Shown here one piece after another: positions 42,124 to 50,443 of a DNA stretch of 64,000 bases. The stretch spans positions 58,228 to 122,227 of the forward strand of contig NZ_JALEIK010000016.1 in assembly GCF_022770205.1 (NCBI RefSeq). Direction: 5' to 3'. Every line of letters begins with the position of its first letter. The first letter of the stretch is position 1. This stretch comes from Helicobacter sp. (GTDB taxonomy: Bacteria > Campylobacterota > Campylobacteria > Campylobacterales > Helicobacteraceae). The notes below the pieces were generated by a model. It saw only the letters and a program-made list of their open reading frames with translations. It ran no database searches and was not told the origin of the DNA. The position numbers and the translations under genes are program-made.

Positions 42124-43182
42124 TTATTGTTTTGCAAGTAAGGGGTCTAAAAAATTTTTTAATGCTTTTAGGGCGGATTTTTGGTTGAGCTTGTTTGATA
42201 AGCAATCGCTTTTTTGACTATTTTCACAGCCTGCTTTGCCACAAGGCATACAGGCTAATGGTTCTTGGTAGATGTAGTGTTTGCCCATATTTTGGATTCC
42301 ACCTTTTTGGTTTTTGTAAGTGGAGTTTTGCAAAGCATTATCCCATGGTCCCCAAACTTGTGTAAAGCTTGGTCCAAAAAATGCAAAGGTTGGAATCCCA
42401 TTTGCAGCACTTAGGTGCATAATGGAGGTATCTACACCAACAAATGCTTTAGCCTTAGTGTTTAGCAAAGCAATTTCTTCTAAAAGAAAATTGCTAATGG
42501 GAAAAATTTGACTTTGCGTTAAAGTTTGTAGAGTTTTTAGTCTATGGGAATCATTGGGTGCAGCAGTTAAAACGCACGGGATTTGATAGGTTTGGGTGAT
42601 AAAATCTACAATTTTGACACAAAAATTATCATCTAAACATTTAAACAGCCAATCGCTAAAAAAATGGCAATGCACAAATTTTGGTGGTAGATTTTCTAGG
42701 ATTGTGGAATTTTTAGCAACTTTCGCGCGAACAGATTTATCTAGGATTGGAATCTTAAGCAAGCGCAGTGCATCAAGATTGGATTCTATGTTATGCTGTG
42801 CTTTATAGGGGATTTTATGCGTGTAGATATGTTTTGCCCAAAAGCTATGCGGTGGGATTCCAACGCGCACTTTAGCTCCCGTAATAAATGCAGTAAAAGC
42901 GGTGCGCTCATTACTTCCAAGCCCTAGAACAATATTATATTTTTGCGCCCTTAGAGTAAAAAGCAAAGCAATATTAGATTGTAATTTCTTAAAGATTCCA
43001 TTGGGGCGCTTTAATAAATGCACTGCCTGTAATAATGTGGTTTCCAATAAGCCTTCAGTGCCTGCATTTACTAGCATATCTATTTGGCAGTTTTCGCCAA
43101 AATGTGCTTTTAAATTTGTAAAGAGAGGGCTAGTGAGCAAAACATCGCCGATTTTATTAAGTTTAATGATTAGGATTTTCAT
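42124..43182 (-). CDS. waaF: Glycosyltransferase family 9, heptosyltransferase II-like
   Basis: 352 residues, GT-9 fold: MKILIIKLNKIGDVLLTSPL at the N-terminus, VLGLGSNERTAF, and C-terminal FVGVDTSIMHLSAANGIPTFAFFGPS with the donor-binding GVDT/HLAA-type motif. It likely adds the second heptose to the inner core of lipooligosaccharide. A cysteine-rich C-terminus (EPLACMPCGKAGCENSQKSD) is unusual for generic GT-9 proteins but recalls the CxPC tail of some WaaF/WaaQ enzymes. WaaF is favoured because a clear WaaC is in the same cluster. It overlaps lgtF as ATGA. Confidence 0.75.
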   Translation of the reverse strand: MKILIIKLNKIGDVLLTSPLFTNLKAHFGENCQIDMLVNAGTEGLLETTLLQAVHLLKRPNGIFKKLQSNIALLFTLRAQKYNIVLGLGSNERTAFTAFITGAKVRVGIPPHSFWAKHIYTHKIPYKAQHNIESNLDALRLLKIPILDKSVRAKVAKNSTILENLPPKFVHCHFFSDWLFKCLDDNFCVKIVDFITQTYQIPCVLTAAPNDSHRLKTLQTLTQSQIFPISNFLLEEIALLNTKAKAFVGVDTSIMHLSAANGIPTFAFFGPSFTQVWGPWDNALQNSTYKNQKGGIQNMGKHYIYQEPLACMPCGKAGCENSQKSDCLSNKLNQKSALKALKNFLDPLLAKQ

Positions 43183-43934
43183 AGTTTTTTGTTGTTTTCA
43201 TAGAGTTTTAAATATTTCCAAAAAGCAGTTTGTGCGTTATAGCTTGCAATCACAAAACCTTCATAGCCTTGTAGGATTCCTTTTTGTAAAAAATAGTTTT
43301 TAACAAAGCACCAAGTGCTATGCGTAATTGCTTTAAAGATGCTAGATTGCTTTTTGCCGCATTTTTCTTTGGCAAAAAGGGTGGAATATTTTTGCATTTT
43401 ATCTAAGAAGCTTTCTAGGTTTTCATAAGGATAATGCGTGATGTATCCTTTTAAATCAAAGGTTTGTATAGGGCGATTGCTTAATGGAATGATGCTTTCG
43501 TGCACAAGTTCTGTGTTAAAATTAAAATAGCATTTGTGATATAGTCCTATGCAGCGGTCATTACCCCAACCACAACTATAAATATGCTTTCCGTTAAAAT
43601 AATTTTTCACATCATAGGTGTAGCAATAATTGGGATTTAATTTTAGGCTTGCAATCTCGTCTATGAGTTCTTTAGAAGCAATTTCATCGCTATCAAGAGT
43701 TAAAATCCAATCATTTTTGGCTAAATTTGCCCCTAGCTTTTTCATCGCTCCAAAACCAATAAATGTGTGGTGGTGAATGCTGGTATTTTTAAAACTTTTT
43801 GCAATTTCTAGTGTGGAATCGCTTGAGCCATTATCCAAAATCACAACTTCATCAAGTGATTCTAAGGCTTCTAAAACTTCTCTTAAAAGGCGACTTGAAT
43901 TTTTTGTTAAAATCACAGCAGAAATTTTTTCCAT
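43179..43934 (-). CDS. lgtF: Family 2 glycosyltransferase, LgtF/WaaE-like heptose glucosyltransferase
   Basis: 251 residues, GT-A fold: KISAVILTKNSSRLLREVLE, LDEVVILDNGSSDST, the metal-binding DSDE (LTLDSDEIASKEL, about residue 88). ELVHESI and CGWGNDRCIGLYHK are shared with WaaE/KdtX and Campylobacter LgtF, which add beta-1,4-glucose to heptose I. The order waaC-waaM-lgtF resembles the Campylobacter lipooligosaccharide locus. The acceptor assignment is inference from context. Confidence 0.82.
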   Translation of the reverse strand: MEKISAVILTKNSSRLLREVLEALESLDEVVILDNGSSDSTLEIAKSFKNTSIHHHTFIGFGAMKKLGANLAKNDWILTLDSDEIASKELIDEIASLKLNPNYCYTYDVKNYFNGKHIYSCGWGNDRCIGLYHKCYFNFNTELVHESIIPLSNRPIQTFDLKGYITHYPYENLESFLDKMQKYSTLFAKEKCGKKQSSIFKAITHSTWCFVKNYFLQKGILQGYEGFVIASYNAQTAFWKYLKLYENNKKL

Positions 43935-43942
43935 AACGCTTC

Positions 43943-44857
43943 CTAATATTTGTAAATTTGTGGATATTTATTTTTAAATTTTTTGTGAAACCATAACCAT
44001 TCTTTTGGATTTTCTCTGATAATTTGTTCTAAAATATTGCTTTGCATTTGTGTTAAAATTTGTATATCTTTTTGTAAATCTTGTGTTTTTTGAAACTCTA
44101 GTGGTGGGAGCACTTTAATGTTGATTTTACGATAATCTTTAGAGTATTCTGCAATAAAATGCACAATCTTTGCATCATATTTTAATGCAAGCAGTGAGGC
44201 AATTGGCGTGTGGCGGACATCTTTGCCAAAGAATTTTACAAGCAATCCTTCATTATCAGTTGTGTTTTGATCAGTTACGATTCCAATAACTCCTGTTTGC
44301 TTTAATGTGCGGATTAAACCGCTTGTTGCACCCTTTTTATCTAAAATTGTAATTTCAAAACGCTGGCGCACTTTTTTAAGATAGGCATTAACTAGTGCGC
44401 TTGATGTCATTCTAGCAACAGCGGTGATTTTATGATTAAAAGTGCAGGTAAAAGCAGGGGTTGTGTATTCCCAATTTCCAAAATGTGCGGTTACAAAAAT
44501 AATCTTTTCTTTGTCTTGTAAAAGTTTAGTAATAATCTCTGGTTTATCAATACTGATAGTTTCTAAAAATCTTTGTTTGCTACTTACTGCAAGCATAAAA
44601 AAATTGATACTATTATAAACTAAATTCAAATAATTTGTTTTTAAAATCTCTTGTTTTTTTTCTTTAGAGAGTGAGTTGTTGTAGGCAAAATCTAGGTTAT
44701 TTAGTAAGTCAAATTTGCGTTTGGAATCCAAAATATAAAGAACAAAAGCGATTCCTTTTGCAAAATTGAAGCGCAAAAAATGTGGAAGATATAAAAAGAA
44801 ATAACCTACGCCATTTAAAAATAAAAAAAGAAGTTTTTGCTTAAATGTTTTTAGCAT
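43943..44857 (-). CDS. waaM: Lipid A biosynthesis acyltransferase (WaaM/HtrB-like)
   Basis: Inner-membrane LPLAT-family enzyme that adds a secondary acyl chain to lipid A. 304 residues; N-terminal TM at about 9-25, catalytic HX4D/E motif in FVTAHFGNWEYTTPAF (HFGNWE, about residue 112), then GVIGIVTDQNTTDNEGLLVKF and VKFFGKDVRHTPIASLLAL. Ends NPKEWLWFHKKFK, typical of the family. It shares one base with waaC (TAATG) and follows it in the core operon. Confidence 0.9.
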   Translation of the reverse strand: MLKTFKQKLLFLFLNGVGYFFLYLPHFLRFNFAKGIAFVLYILDSKRKFDLLNNLDFAYNNSLSKEKKQEILKTNYLNLVYNSINFFMLAVSSKQRFLETISIDKPEIITKLLQDKEKIIFVTAHFGNWEYTTPAFTCTFNHKITAVARMTSSALVNAYLKKVRQRFEITILDKKGATSGLIRTLKQTGVIGIVTDQNTTDNEGLLVKFFGKDVRHTPIASLLALKYDAKIVHFIAEYSKDYRKINIKVLPPLEFQKTQDLQKDIQILTQMQSNILEQIIRENPKEWLWFHKKFKNKYPQIYKY

Positions 44858-45849
44858 TACACTTCCCTTTCTAAAAGCTTCTCTGTAAGCTCTAAAATCG
44901 CAGTTGGTGCAAGGGTTTTGATACTAAAATCGTTTTTTTCATCTTTTGCATTAGGATTTGCGCTTAAAGAGAGATTATAATCTGTGTGGAGATTAATGCG
45001 CTGTTGTGGTGTTGCGCCAAAAAGTGTGATGGAAGGACGCTTAAAAGCCCAAGCTAAATGCGTGATTCCCGTATCTCCTCCAATGACTAAATCGATTTTT
45101 GCAATAAGACTTTTTACCTGTTTAAGCTCTAGGCTATGTGCGTGGTAAAAATTAGCTGTGTTAGGAATTGCGATAGGGTCTTTTGATAAAAATATTGGCG
45201 TGTATCCTTTAGCATTAAGTAGTTTTGCAAGCTCTAAAAATTTTTCTAGCGGATAGGTTTTGTTGGGTTTTGAAGTTTCAAGCACACAAAGGATATTTTT
45301 ACCCTTTTGTAAAAAAGGAAACTCCATAGGTGTGTAGCCCAAAAAAGATTTACAAGATTTAAGTGATTCTAAGCTTGGAATCTCTAAATCAAAGGCACTA
45401 AAGGCTAGCGTGGCGTTGCGCAAAAGAATGTGTGCCATATAGGGAATGGGGATTTGAATAGGATAAAAAAGCTTCGCTAGTGGTTCGCGCGGACTTTGGA
45501 ATCCAAAAGTTTGTTTCGCACGCAAGCACCTATTAAGAATCGCTGATTTAAGAATGCTTTGCATATCCAGTGCCACATCAAAAGATTCCTCCCTTAAAGT
45601 TTTATAAATGCTAAAGAGCGTTTTAAAATCTTTTGCTTTTAGGGCTTTTTTAAGGGGTAAAGCAATAAGGGTATCCACATAGGGGGAGTCTTGCAAGATT
45701 TCACTAAAATTAGAATCCACATACCAATAAATCTTTACTGCATAGTTTTTCTTAAGGGATTCTATTAGTGGCGGCAAAATGCTTGCACTATGGATAATAT
45801 CTCCCATTGCGCTTAAACGCACAATTGCAATTTTTAGTAAGGGTTGCAC
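44857..45849 (-). CDS. waaC: Lipopolysaccharide heptosyltransferase I
   Basis: GT-9 enzyme adding heptose I to Kdo. 330 residues: LLKIAIVRLSAMGDIIHSAS (the WaaC signature with DIIH), FDVALDMQSILKSAILN, FGFQSPREPLAKLFY, and DLVIGGDTGITHLAWAFKRP in the donor site. GTG start 45849, inside the end of ppx (16-base overlap). First of the four core-assembly genes waaC-waaM-lgtF-waaF. Confidence 0.93.
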   Translation of the reverse strand: MQPLLKIAIVRLSAMGDIIHSASILPPLIESLKKNYAVKIYWYVDSNFSEILQDSPYVDTLIALPLKKALKAKDFKTLFSIYKTLREESFDVALDMQSILKSAILNRCLRAKQTFGFQSPREPLAKLFYPIQIPIPYMAHILLRNATLAFSAFDLEIPSLESLKSCKSFLGYTPMEFPFLQKGKNILCVLETSKPNKTYPLEKFLELAKLLNAKGYTPIFLSKDPIAIPNTANFYHAHSLELKQVKSLIAKIDLVIGGDTGITHLAWAFKRPSITLFGATPQQRINLHTDYNLSLSANPNAKDEKNDFSIKTLAPTAILELTEKLLEREV

Positions 45850-47321
45850 TCATGCAAACTTTGTAGTGCAAGCTGTGAAAAAAGGCTTGGTAAAGTAAGT
45901 TTTTTTAGTTTCTCTTGCACAAGATAGGAAATGCTTGGATGCGTGATTTGCAGTGTGTAACCATTTAATCCGCTAAATAGGATAAAATGGAAGTCGTGTG
46001 GATTTTCATTTTGGCTTAGGATTTCACTTAAGCCTACAAAGAAGCTTAAGATTTGTAGAGTTTTTAGGTTTGGAAGCAATTCTAAATAGGGTAAAGATTC
46101 TGGAATCTTTTTTGATGCATAACGCACAAGGGTGGCAATAAGCAGACGCTCTTGGTGCGTTAGTCCATAGCTTAGAGCATTTAATAAAATATAGTCACTA
46201 TGGTAGCTTTTTTCATAGAAATTAAGAGCGATTCCAATATTGCAAAGTTCAGCACTGATGCTTAGATGCTTTTTGTAGGTTGGCGGAATAAGGGCTAGAT
46301 TTTCTTGAGTGCTAAAAAGGCGCATAGCTAGGAGTTTTTGCGCATTTGATTGTGCGGTGTTTTTTTGGAATCTATCTTTTAGATTACGCACGCTAGGGTT
46401 AAAGTTTGGAGGAAAATGTCCGTTTTCATTGCGCAGTAAATCATTTAAAAACACGCCCTCCCTGATGCCAACACCGCTTGTAACAACATTTTCTGCCCCA
46501 AAATGCAATAGGCTTAAGTGAAAAATCAATGCACCGCCTTGTATGGAATCTATGCGATCTTCTTTAATGCCTAGCTTTGGAAGTTCGCTTGGTTTTGTGC
46601 AATAGATTGTGCGGAAAAATTCTGCGTGAGCAAAAAAGTCATATTCAAAGGCGTGGAGTGTGTTAATAGGGTATTGAATGCGTTTTTGGATGGTTTTACT
46701 CAGTGCTCTTGCAGTGCCTCCGATTCCAAAAATACGCTTATGGTGGAAATGGCTTGGGAGCTTATAGAGTGCATTTTGCACAAAATCCTTTGCCCCTATT
46801 AAATCGTTTTTATCAAAAAAGAGTTCTTTTAGACGGATTGTGCCAATATCCAATGAGGCTTTATCAATGATTTTATGGTTTTCAATGAGTGCGCATTCAG
46901 TGCTTCCGCCACCTATGTCAATGCTGATTCCGCTTGCATAGGGTAAGAGATTTAACGCACTTAATGCTCCAAAATAAGCTTCTTGTTCTCCGCTAATGAC
47001 TTTGATATTTAAGCCAATTTTGCGTGCAAGTTTTAGAAAATCTGATTTATTGGGGGCATCGCGCACTGCTGAAGTTGCGACACATAGGATTTTTCGCGCT
47101 TTGTGGGATTTTGCAATCCTTAGGAAATCCTTTAGTGCAGAAATTGCACGCTCCATTGGAGCAGGCTGTAAATAACCATTGTGTGCATAAGTGGATTCTG
47201 AAATTCTGACTTTGCTTTTGGTTTCATGGAGTAGATGGAATCCTAAATGGCTTGTTTTTTCAAAAATTGCCATCCGTGCAGAGTTTGAACCAATGTCAAT
47301 GATTGCAGTGATTTTTGCCAT
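45834..47321 (-). CDS. ppx: Ppx/GppA family phosphatase
   Basis: Exopolyphosphatase / pppGpp phosphohydrolase of the actin-like ATPase superfamily. 495 residues: ITAIIDIGSNSARMAIFE (phosphate-1 loop), VATSAVRDAPNKSDFL, SGISIDIGGGSTECALIE (phosphate-2 loop) and GIGGTARALSK. The C-terminal HD-like part (about 310-495) gives the long form seen in E. coli Ppx. It lies upstream of waaC with a 16-base overlap and 14 bases after the ferredoxin gene. Confidence 0.92.
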   Translation of the reverse strand: MAKITAIIDIGSNSARMAIFEKTSHLGFHLLHETKSKVRISESTYAHNGYLQPAPMERAISALKDFLRIAKSHKARKILCVATSAVRDAPNKSDFLKLARKIGLNIKVISGEQEAYFGALSALNLLPYASGISIDIGGGSTECALIENHKIIDKASLDIGTIRLKELFFDKNDLIGAKDFVQNALYKLPSHFHHKRIFGIGGTARALSKTIQKRIQYPINTLHAFEYDFFAHAEFFRTIYCTKPSELPKLGIKEDRIDSIQGGALIFHLSLLHFGAENVVTSGVGIREGVFLNDLLRNENGHFPPNFNPSVRNLKDRFQKNTAQSNAQKLLAMRLFSTQENLALIPPTYKKHLSISAELCNIGIALNFYEKSYHSDYILLNALSYGLTHQERLLIATLVRYASKKIPESLPYLELLPNLKTLQILSFFVGLSEILSQNENPHDFHFILFSGLNGYTLQITHPSISYLVQEKLKKLTLPSLFSQLALQSLHECNPY

Positions 47322-47335
47322 CTTTTAATATACTT

Positions 47336-47587
47336 TTAATCTTCTTGTTGCATTTGTGAATGTTTGAATTTTAATTCCTCAAATGTTTCTACATTATCAG
47401 GGTCTGGAATAATCGCATCTACTGGACATACAGAGAGGCAAGCAGGCTCATCATAGAATCCAAAACATTCTGTGCATCGCTCAGGATCAATGATATAATA
47501 GGGATCACCTTCTTCAATGGCTTCATTTGGACATTCTTCGCGACAAGCGTCGCACGCAATACATTCTTCATTAATCATTAAAGACAT
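47336..47587 (-). CDS. fdxA: 2[4Fe-4S] ferredoxin, YfhL/Alvin type
   Basis: 83 residues. First cluster motif CIACDACREECP (residues 9-20); second CTECFGFYDEPACLSVCP, with the seven-residue insert and C-terminal extension typical of the Allochromatium-type ferredoxins. Low-potential electron carrier in the cytoplasm. AGGAG lies before ATG 47587. Usual neighbour of ppx in Helicobacter as I recall. Confidence 0.93.
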   Translation of the reverse strand: MSLMINEECIACDACREECPNEAIEEGDPYYIIDPERCTECFGFYDEPACLSVCPVDAIIPDPDNVETFEELKFKHSQMQQED

Positions 47588-47662
47588 AAAAAACTCCTGA
47601 GTTAAAATGGAATGTAGCTTTTAACTAAAAGATTCTAAATTAATGCTTAAAAGTATCTTTTT

Positions 47663-48289
47663 CTAAATAATGTGTGCATCAAGTGCGTCAATGTATGGAT
47701 TGATGGAATCTTTTGTGGTATTTTCAGATGTGGGGGAAATGAGGATTTTTTGTTTAGGGATTAGAGGGATGAGTGAGAATTGTCCGCAAAGATTTAAAAT
47801 GTCTGCTTTAGCAAAAATTGCTTTGGTTAAATCTTCTTTGGATTCCACGCAAAATACTCGCTCTAGTCCTGTTTTTAAAGCATAATCGCTAAGCTCTTTT
47901 AATTGCTTTTGTTCTAAGTATTTTGGATAGAGCATTATGCTATCAACTCCATAGACAAGGGCTTCTAAAAGTTGATAGGAATCCAAAATTAAAAAATCAT
48001 AAATCAGTGGCGTATAAACATAGCGTCTAAGATAGCTTGCAAGTTCTAAGGACTCCACAATAAAGGCTTGTGTATTTTTTTCAAGCTCTTTTGCTTGTAG
48101 TAAAAAGTCTTTATCGTTGGGCAGTGTGTGGATAGAATTTAATGATTCATTGCGCTTTAAATCTAAAGGGCGGGGCTGATAGGGAGTATAGGCAAGGCTT
48201 TTTCCAAGCCATTGTGCATCAAAGCTTTGTTTTTTTGTTTCAATTGCGCTTTTAATCTGAGCAATGTTTAAACCCTTAAAATCTTGCAA
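47663..48289 (-). CDS. Divergent TrpC-like barrel protein, function unknown
   Basis: 208 residues from TTG 48289, with AGGA 8 bases upstream. The central part (about 75-175) reads like indole-3-glycerol-phosphate synthase: RRYVYTPLIYDFLILDSYQL, ALVYGVDSIMLYPKYLE, LKELSDYALKTGLERVFCVE. The catalytic loops are altered: the KDF of TrpC is YDF here, the N-terminal substrate-binding strand is not recognisable, and the protein is about 40-50 residues shorter. It is unlikely to be the tryptophan enzyme. It lies between glyS and the ferredoxin gene, 8 bases after the glyS stop. Confidence 0.7.
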   Translation of the reverse strand: MQDFKGLNIAQIKSAIETKKQSFDAQWLGKSLAYTPYQPRPLDLKRNESLNSIHTLPNDKDFLLQAKELEKNTQAFIVESLELASYLRRYVYTPLIYDFLILDSYQLLEALVYGVDSIMLYPKYLEQKQLKELSDYALKTGLERVFCVESKEDLTKAIFAKADILNLCGQFSLIPLIPKQKILISPTSENTTKDSINPYIDALDAHII

Positions 48290-48297
48290 GTAAAATC

Positions 48298-50322
48298 CTA
48301 AAAACTAATCTCTTTAATGTCTGCAATGCTTAAAAATTCTTTATAGATTCTTGCAATTAGGTGTTTTCGGTTGTTTTTAAAGGCAATATCTGGAGCATTA
48401 ACAAGCACTTTGTCAAAGAAGCGTTCTAAAATGGGGCTTAAATCAAGTAGAGATTCTAAATGCTTTGTGTAATCATTAGCGTTTAATGCGCATTGCTTAA
48501 AACTATGGTAAAGCTCTATTTCTTCGCTTGCTAGAAGTTTGCTTTCATCAATAGGAAGTGTGCTGTTTAAATCCACTTCTTTTGTGATGTTTGCTAGGCG
48601 TTTGAAAGTCTGCGTTAGAAGTTGTTTATCTTGGTTTTTAAGAGCAGAGTTTAGAGCATTTAATTTTTGAAAAATTCGCATTAAATCACGCTCATTTGTT
48701 GCTAAAACAGCACGCAAAAGCGAGGGGTTAAATTCTAATAAGGAATCTAAACGCTCTAAAATAAAGGATTCTAGGATTTTTACATTAAAATCCTTGTAAT
48801 GGATTTTGAGGACTTCTAAAACTTCTTTGAGATTAAAGGGTAGGTTAAAATGCAAAATGATTTTAATGACGCCATTTGCAGCACGGCGTAAAGCAAAAGG
48901 ATCTTTAGAGCCACTTGGAATCTTGCCTATGCTAAAGAGTCCTAAAAGATTATCAAGTTTATAAGCTAGAGAAATGATTGCACTAATGAGATTGGAGGGT
49001 AAGGCACTTTCTTCTGCATTGGGTAGATATTGCTCTTTAATTGCTAGGGCGACTTTATCATCATAATGTAATGCTTTTGCATAGTAGTATCCCATAATGC
49101 CTTGCAGTTCTGTAAATTCATACACCATCTCACTCATTAAATCTGCTTTGCTAAGCAGGCAAGCTTGATTTAAAATTTCTAAATTGACTTTAAATAGATT
49201 ACCTAAAGTGCGAACAATTAAGCATTCTCGCTCTGTTTTATCCCACATAGAGCCTAAGCCTTCTACAAAAGTAATTTCTTTTAGTTTCTCTGGTATAAAG
49301 CCATTTTTTAAGTCATTATGGTAGAAGAATAATGCATCCTCTAAACGCGCGCGTAAGACTTTGACATTTCCGTTAATGATTTTTTTGGGATTTTTGCTTA
49401 AGCTGTTTGAAACTAGCACAAATCCATTGTGCAAATGCTTATCTTTGTAGGTGGCAAAATAGCGTTGATTGACTTTCATTGAAGTGATAATGCAAGGTGG
49501 TGGGAGCTCTAAAAAACGCACGCTAAATTCTCCAAAAAGTGCGGTGGGATATTCAGTGATTGCTACTATTTCATCTAACAATTTTTCATCAATTTCTACT
49601 TTGATATTTTGTGCATTTTCAATCTGTGCCATTGCACTTAGGATTCTACTTTTGCGCTTATCTTGATCTAAAATTACACCATTATTTTCTAGAGTTTGTA
49701 AATACGATTCTAAAGAAATCACATCAAAAGGCTCAAAACTGATATTGCGATGCACATAGGTTTGTGCTTTTGCCTCCACTCCATAAAGTTTTAATGGGAT
49801 AGGTTTAGAATCTAAAAGGCATAAAATCCAAGAAATTGGACGGATAAAGGATTCCTTTAAGTTTCCCCAACGCATTGTTTTGCCAAAGTTTAGGGATTCT
49901 AAAAAACCCTTGATAATTGTTTCTAGTAAAATGTCAGAAGGTAGCTGCTCTGCATTTTTTTGGCAATAGAGGACTTCTTTTCCATCTTTTTGTGTGGTTT
50001 GCACATTTGTAGCCTCAATGCCACATTTTTTAAAAAATCCTAATGCCGCTGGTGTTAGTGTGCCATCTTTATAGGCGATGTTTAAGGGGGGTCCAAAAAA
50101 TTCTAAAGTTTTTGGGCTTTGGAATTTTGGAAATTCTTTTGCAATGATAACCAAGCGACGCGGTGTGTAATAAAAGTCAAACGCACAATCTAAACGCTTT
50201 GCTTCTAAGATTTTTTGGAATTTATTTTTGAGATTTGGTAATTCTGCTAAAAGCGGAATCGCTGGTAGCTCTTCTGTGCCAATCTCTAGTAAGAGTGGAC
50301 TAGTTTGTAAAGCAGTTGTCAT
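48298..50322 (-). CDS. glyS: Glycyl-tRNA synthetase beta subunit
   Basis: 674 residues; beta chain of the alpha2beta2 enzyme. N-terminal LLLEIGTEELPAIPLLAEL and YYTPRRLVI, middle MRWGNLKESFIRPISWILCLL and SKADLMSEMVYEFTELQGIMG, HD-type helical domain, and C-terminal DKVLVNAPDIAFKNNRKHL anticodon-binding part. The alpha-subunit gene glyQ is not in the window. Confidence 0.96.
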   Translation of the reverse strand: MTTALQTSPLLLEIGTEELPAIPLLAELPNLKNKFQKILEAKRLDCAFDFYYTPRRLVIIAKEFPKFQSPKTLEFFGPPLNIAYKDGTLTPAALGFFKKCGIEATNVQTTQKDGKEVLYCQKNAEQLPSDILLETIIKGFLESLNFGKTMRWGNLKESFIRPISWILCLLDSKPIPLKLYGVEAKAQTYVHRNISFEPFDVISLESYLQTLENNGVILDQDKRKSRILSAMAQIENAQNIKVEIDEKLLDEIVAITEYPTALFGEFSVRFLELPPPCIITSMKVNQRYFATYKDKHLHNGFVLVSNSLSKNPKKIINGNVKVLRARLEDALFFYHNDLKNGFIPEKLKEITFVEGLGSMWDKTERECLIVRTLGNLFKVNLEILNQACLLSKADLMSEMVYEFTELQGIMGYYYAKALHYDDKVALAIKEQYLPNAEESALPSNLISAIISLAYKLDNLLGLFSIGKIPSGSKDPFALRRAANGVIKIILHFNLPFNLKEVLEVLKIHYKDFNVKILESFILERLDSLLEFNPSLLRAVLATNERDLMRIFQKLNALNSALKNQDKQLLTQTFKRLANITKEVDLNSTLPIDESKLLASEEIELYHSFKQCALNANDYTKHLESLLDLSPILERFFDKVLVNAPDIAFKNNRKHLIARIYKEFLSIADIKEISF

Positions 50323-50410
50323 TTATTGTTGCCTTTTAAAAAATCTCGCAATTGTAACAAAACAAAAGCTAAAAAACTCTAAAAGCGGTTTAAAACTGCA
50401 TTTGCTGTTG

Positions 50411-50416
50411 TATAAT
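50411..50416 (+). promoter_or_regulatory. -10 box of the histidine kinase gene
   Basis: TATAAT lies 27 bases before ATG 50444, followed by the Shine-Dalgarno run AGTAGGGGG. Confidence 0.5.
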
Positions 50417-50443
50417 TTTAGCTAAAAGTAGGGGGTTTATCAG

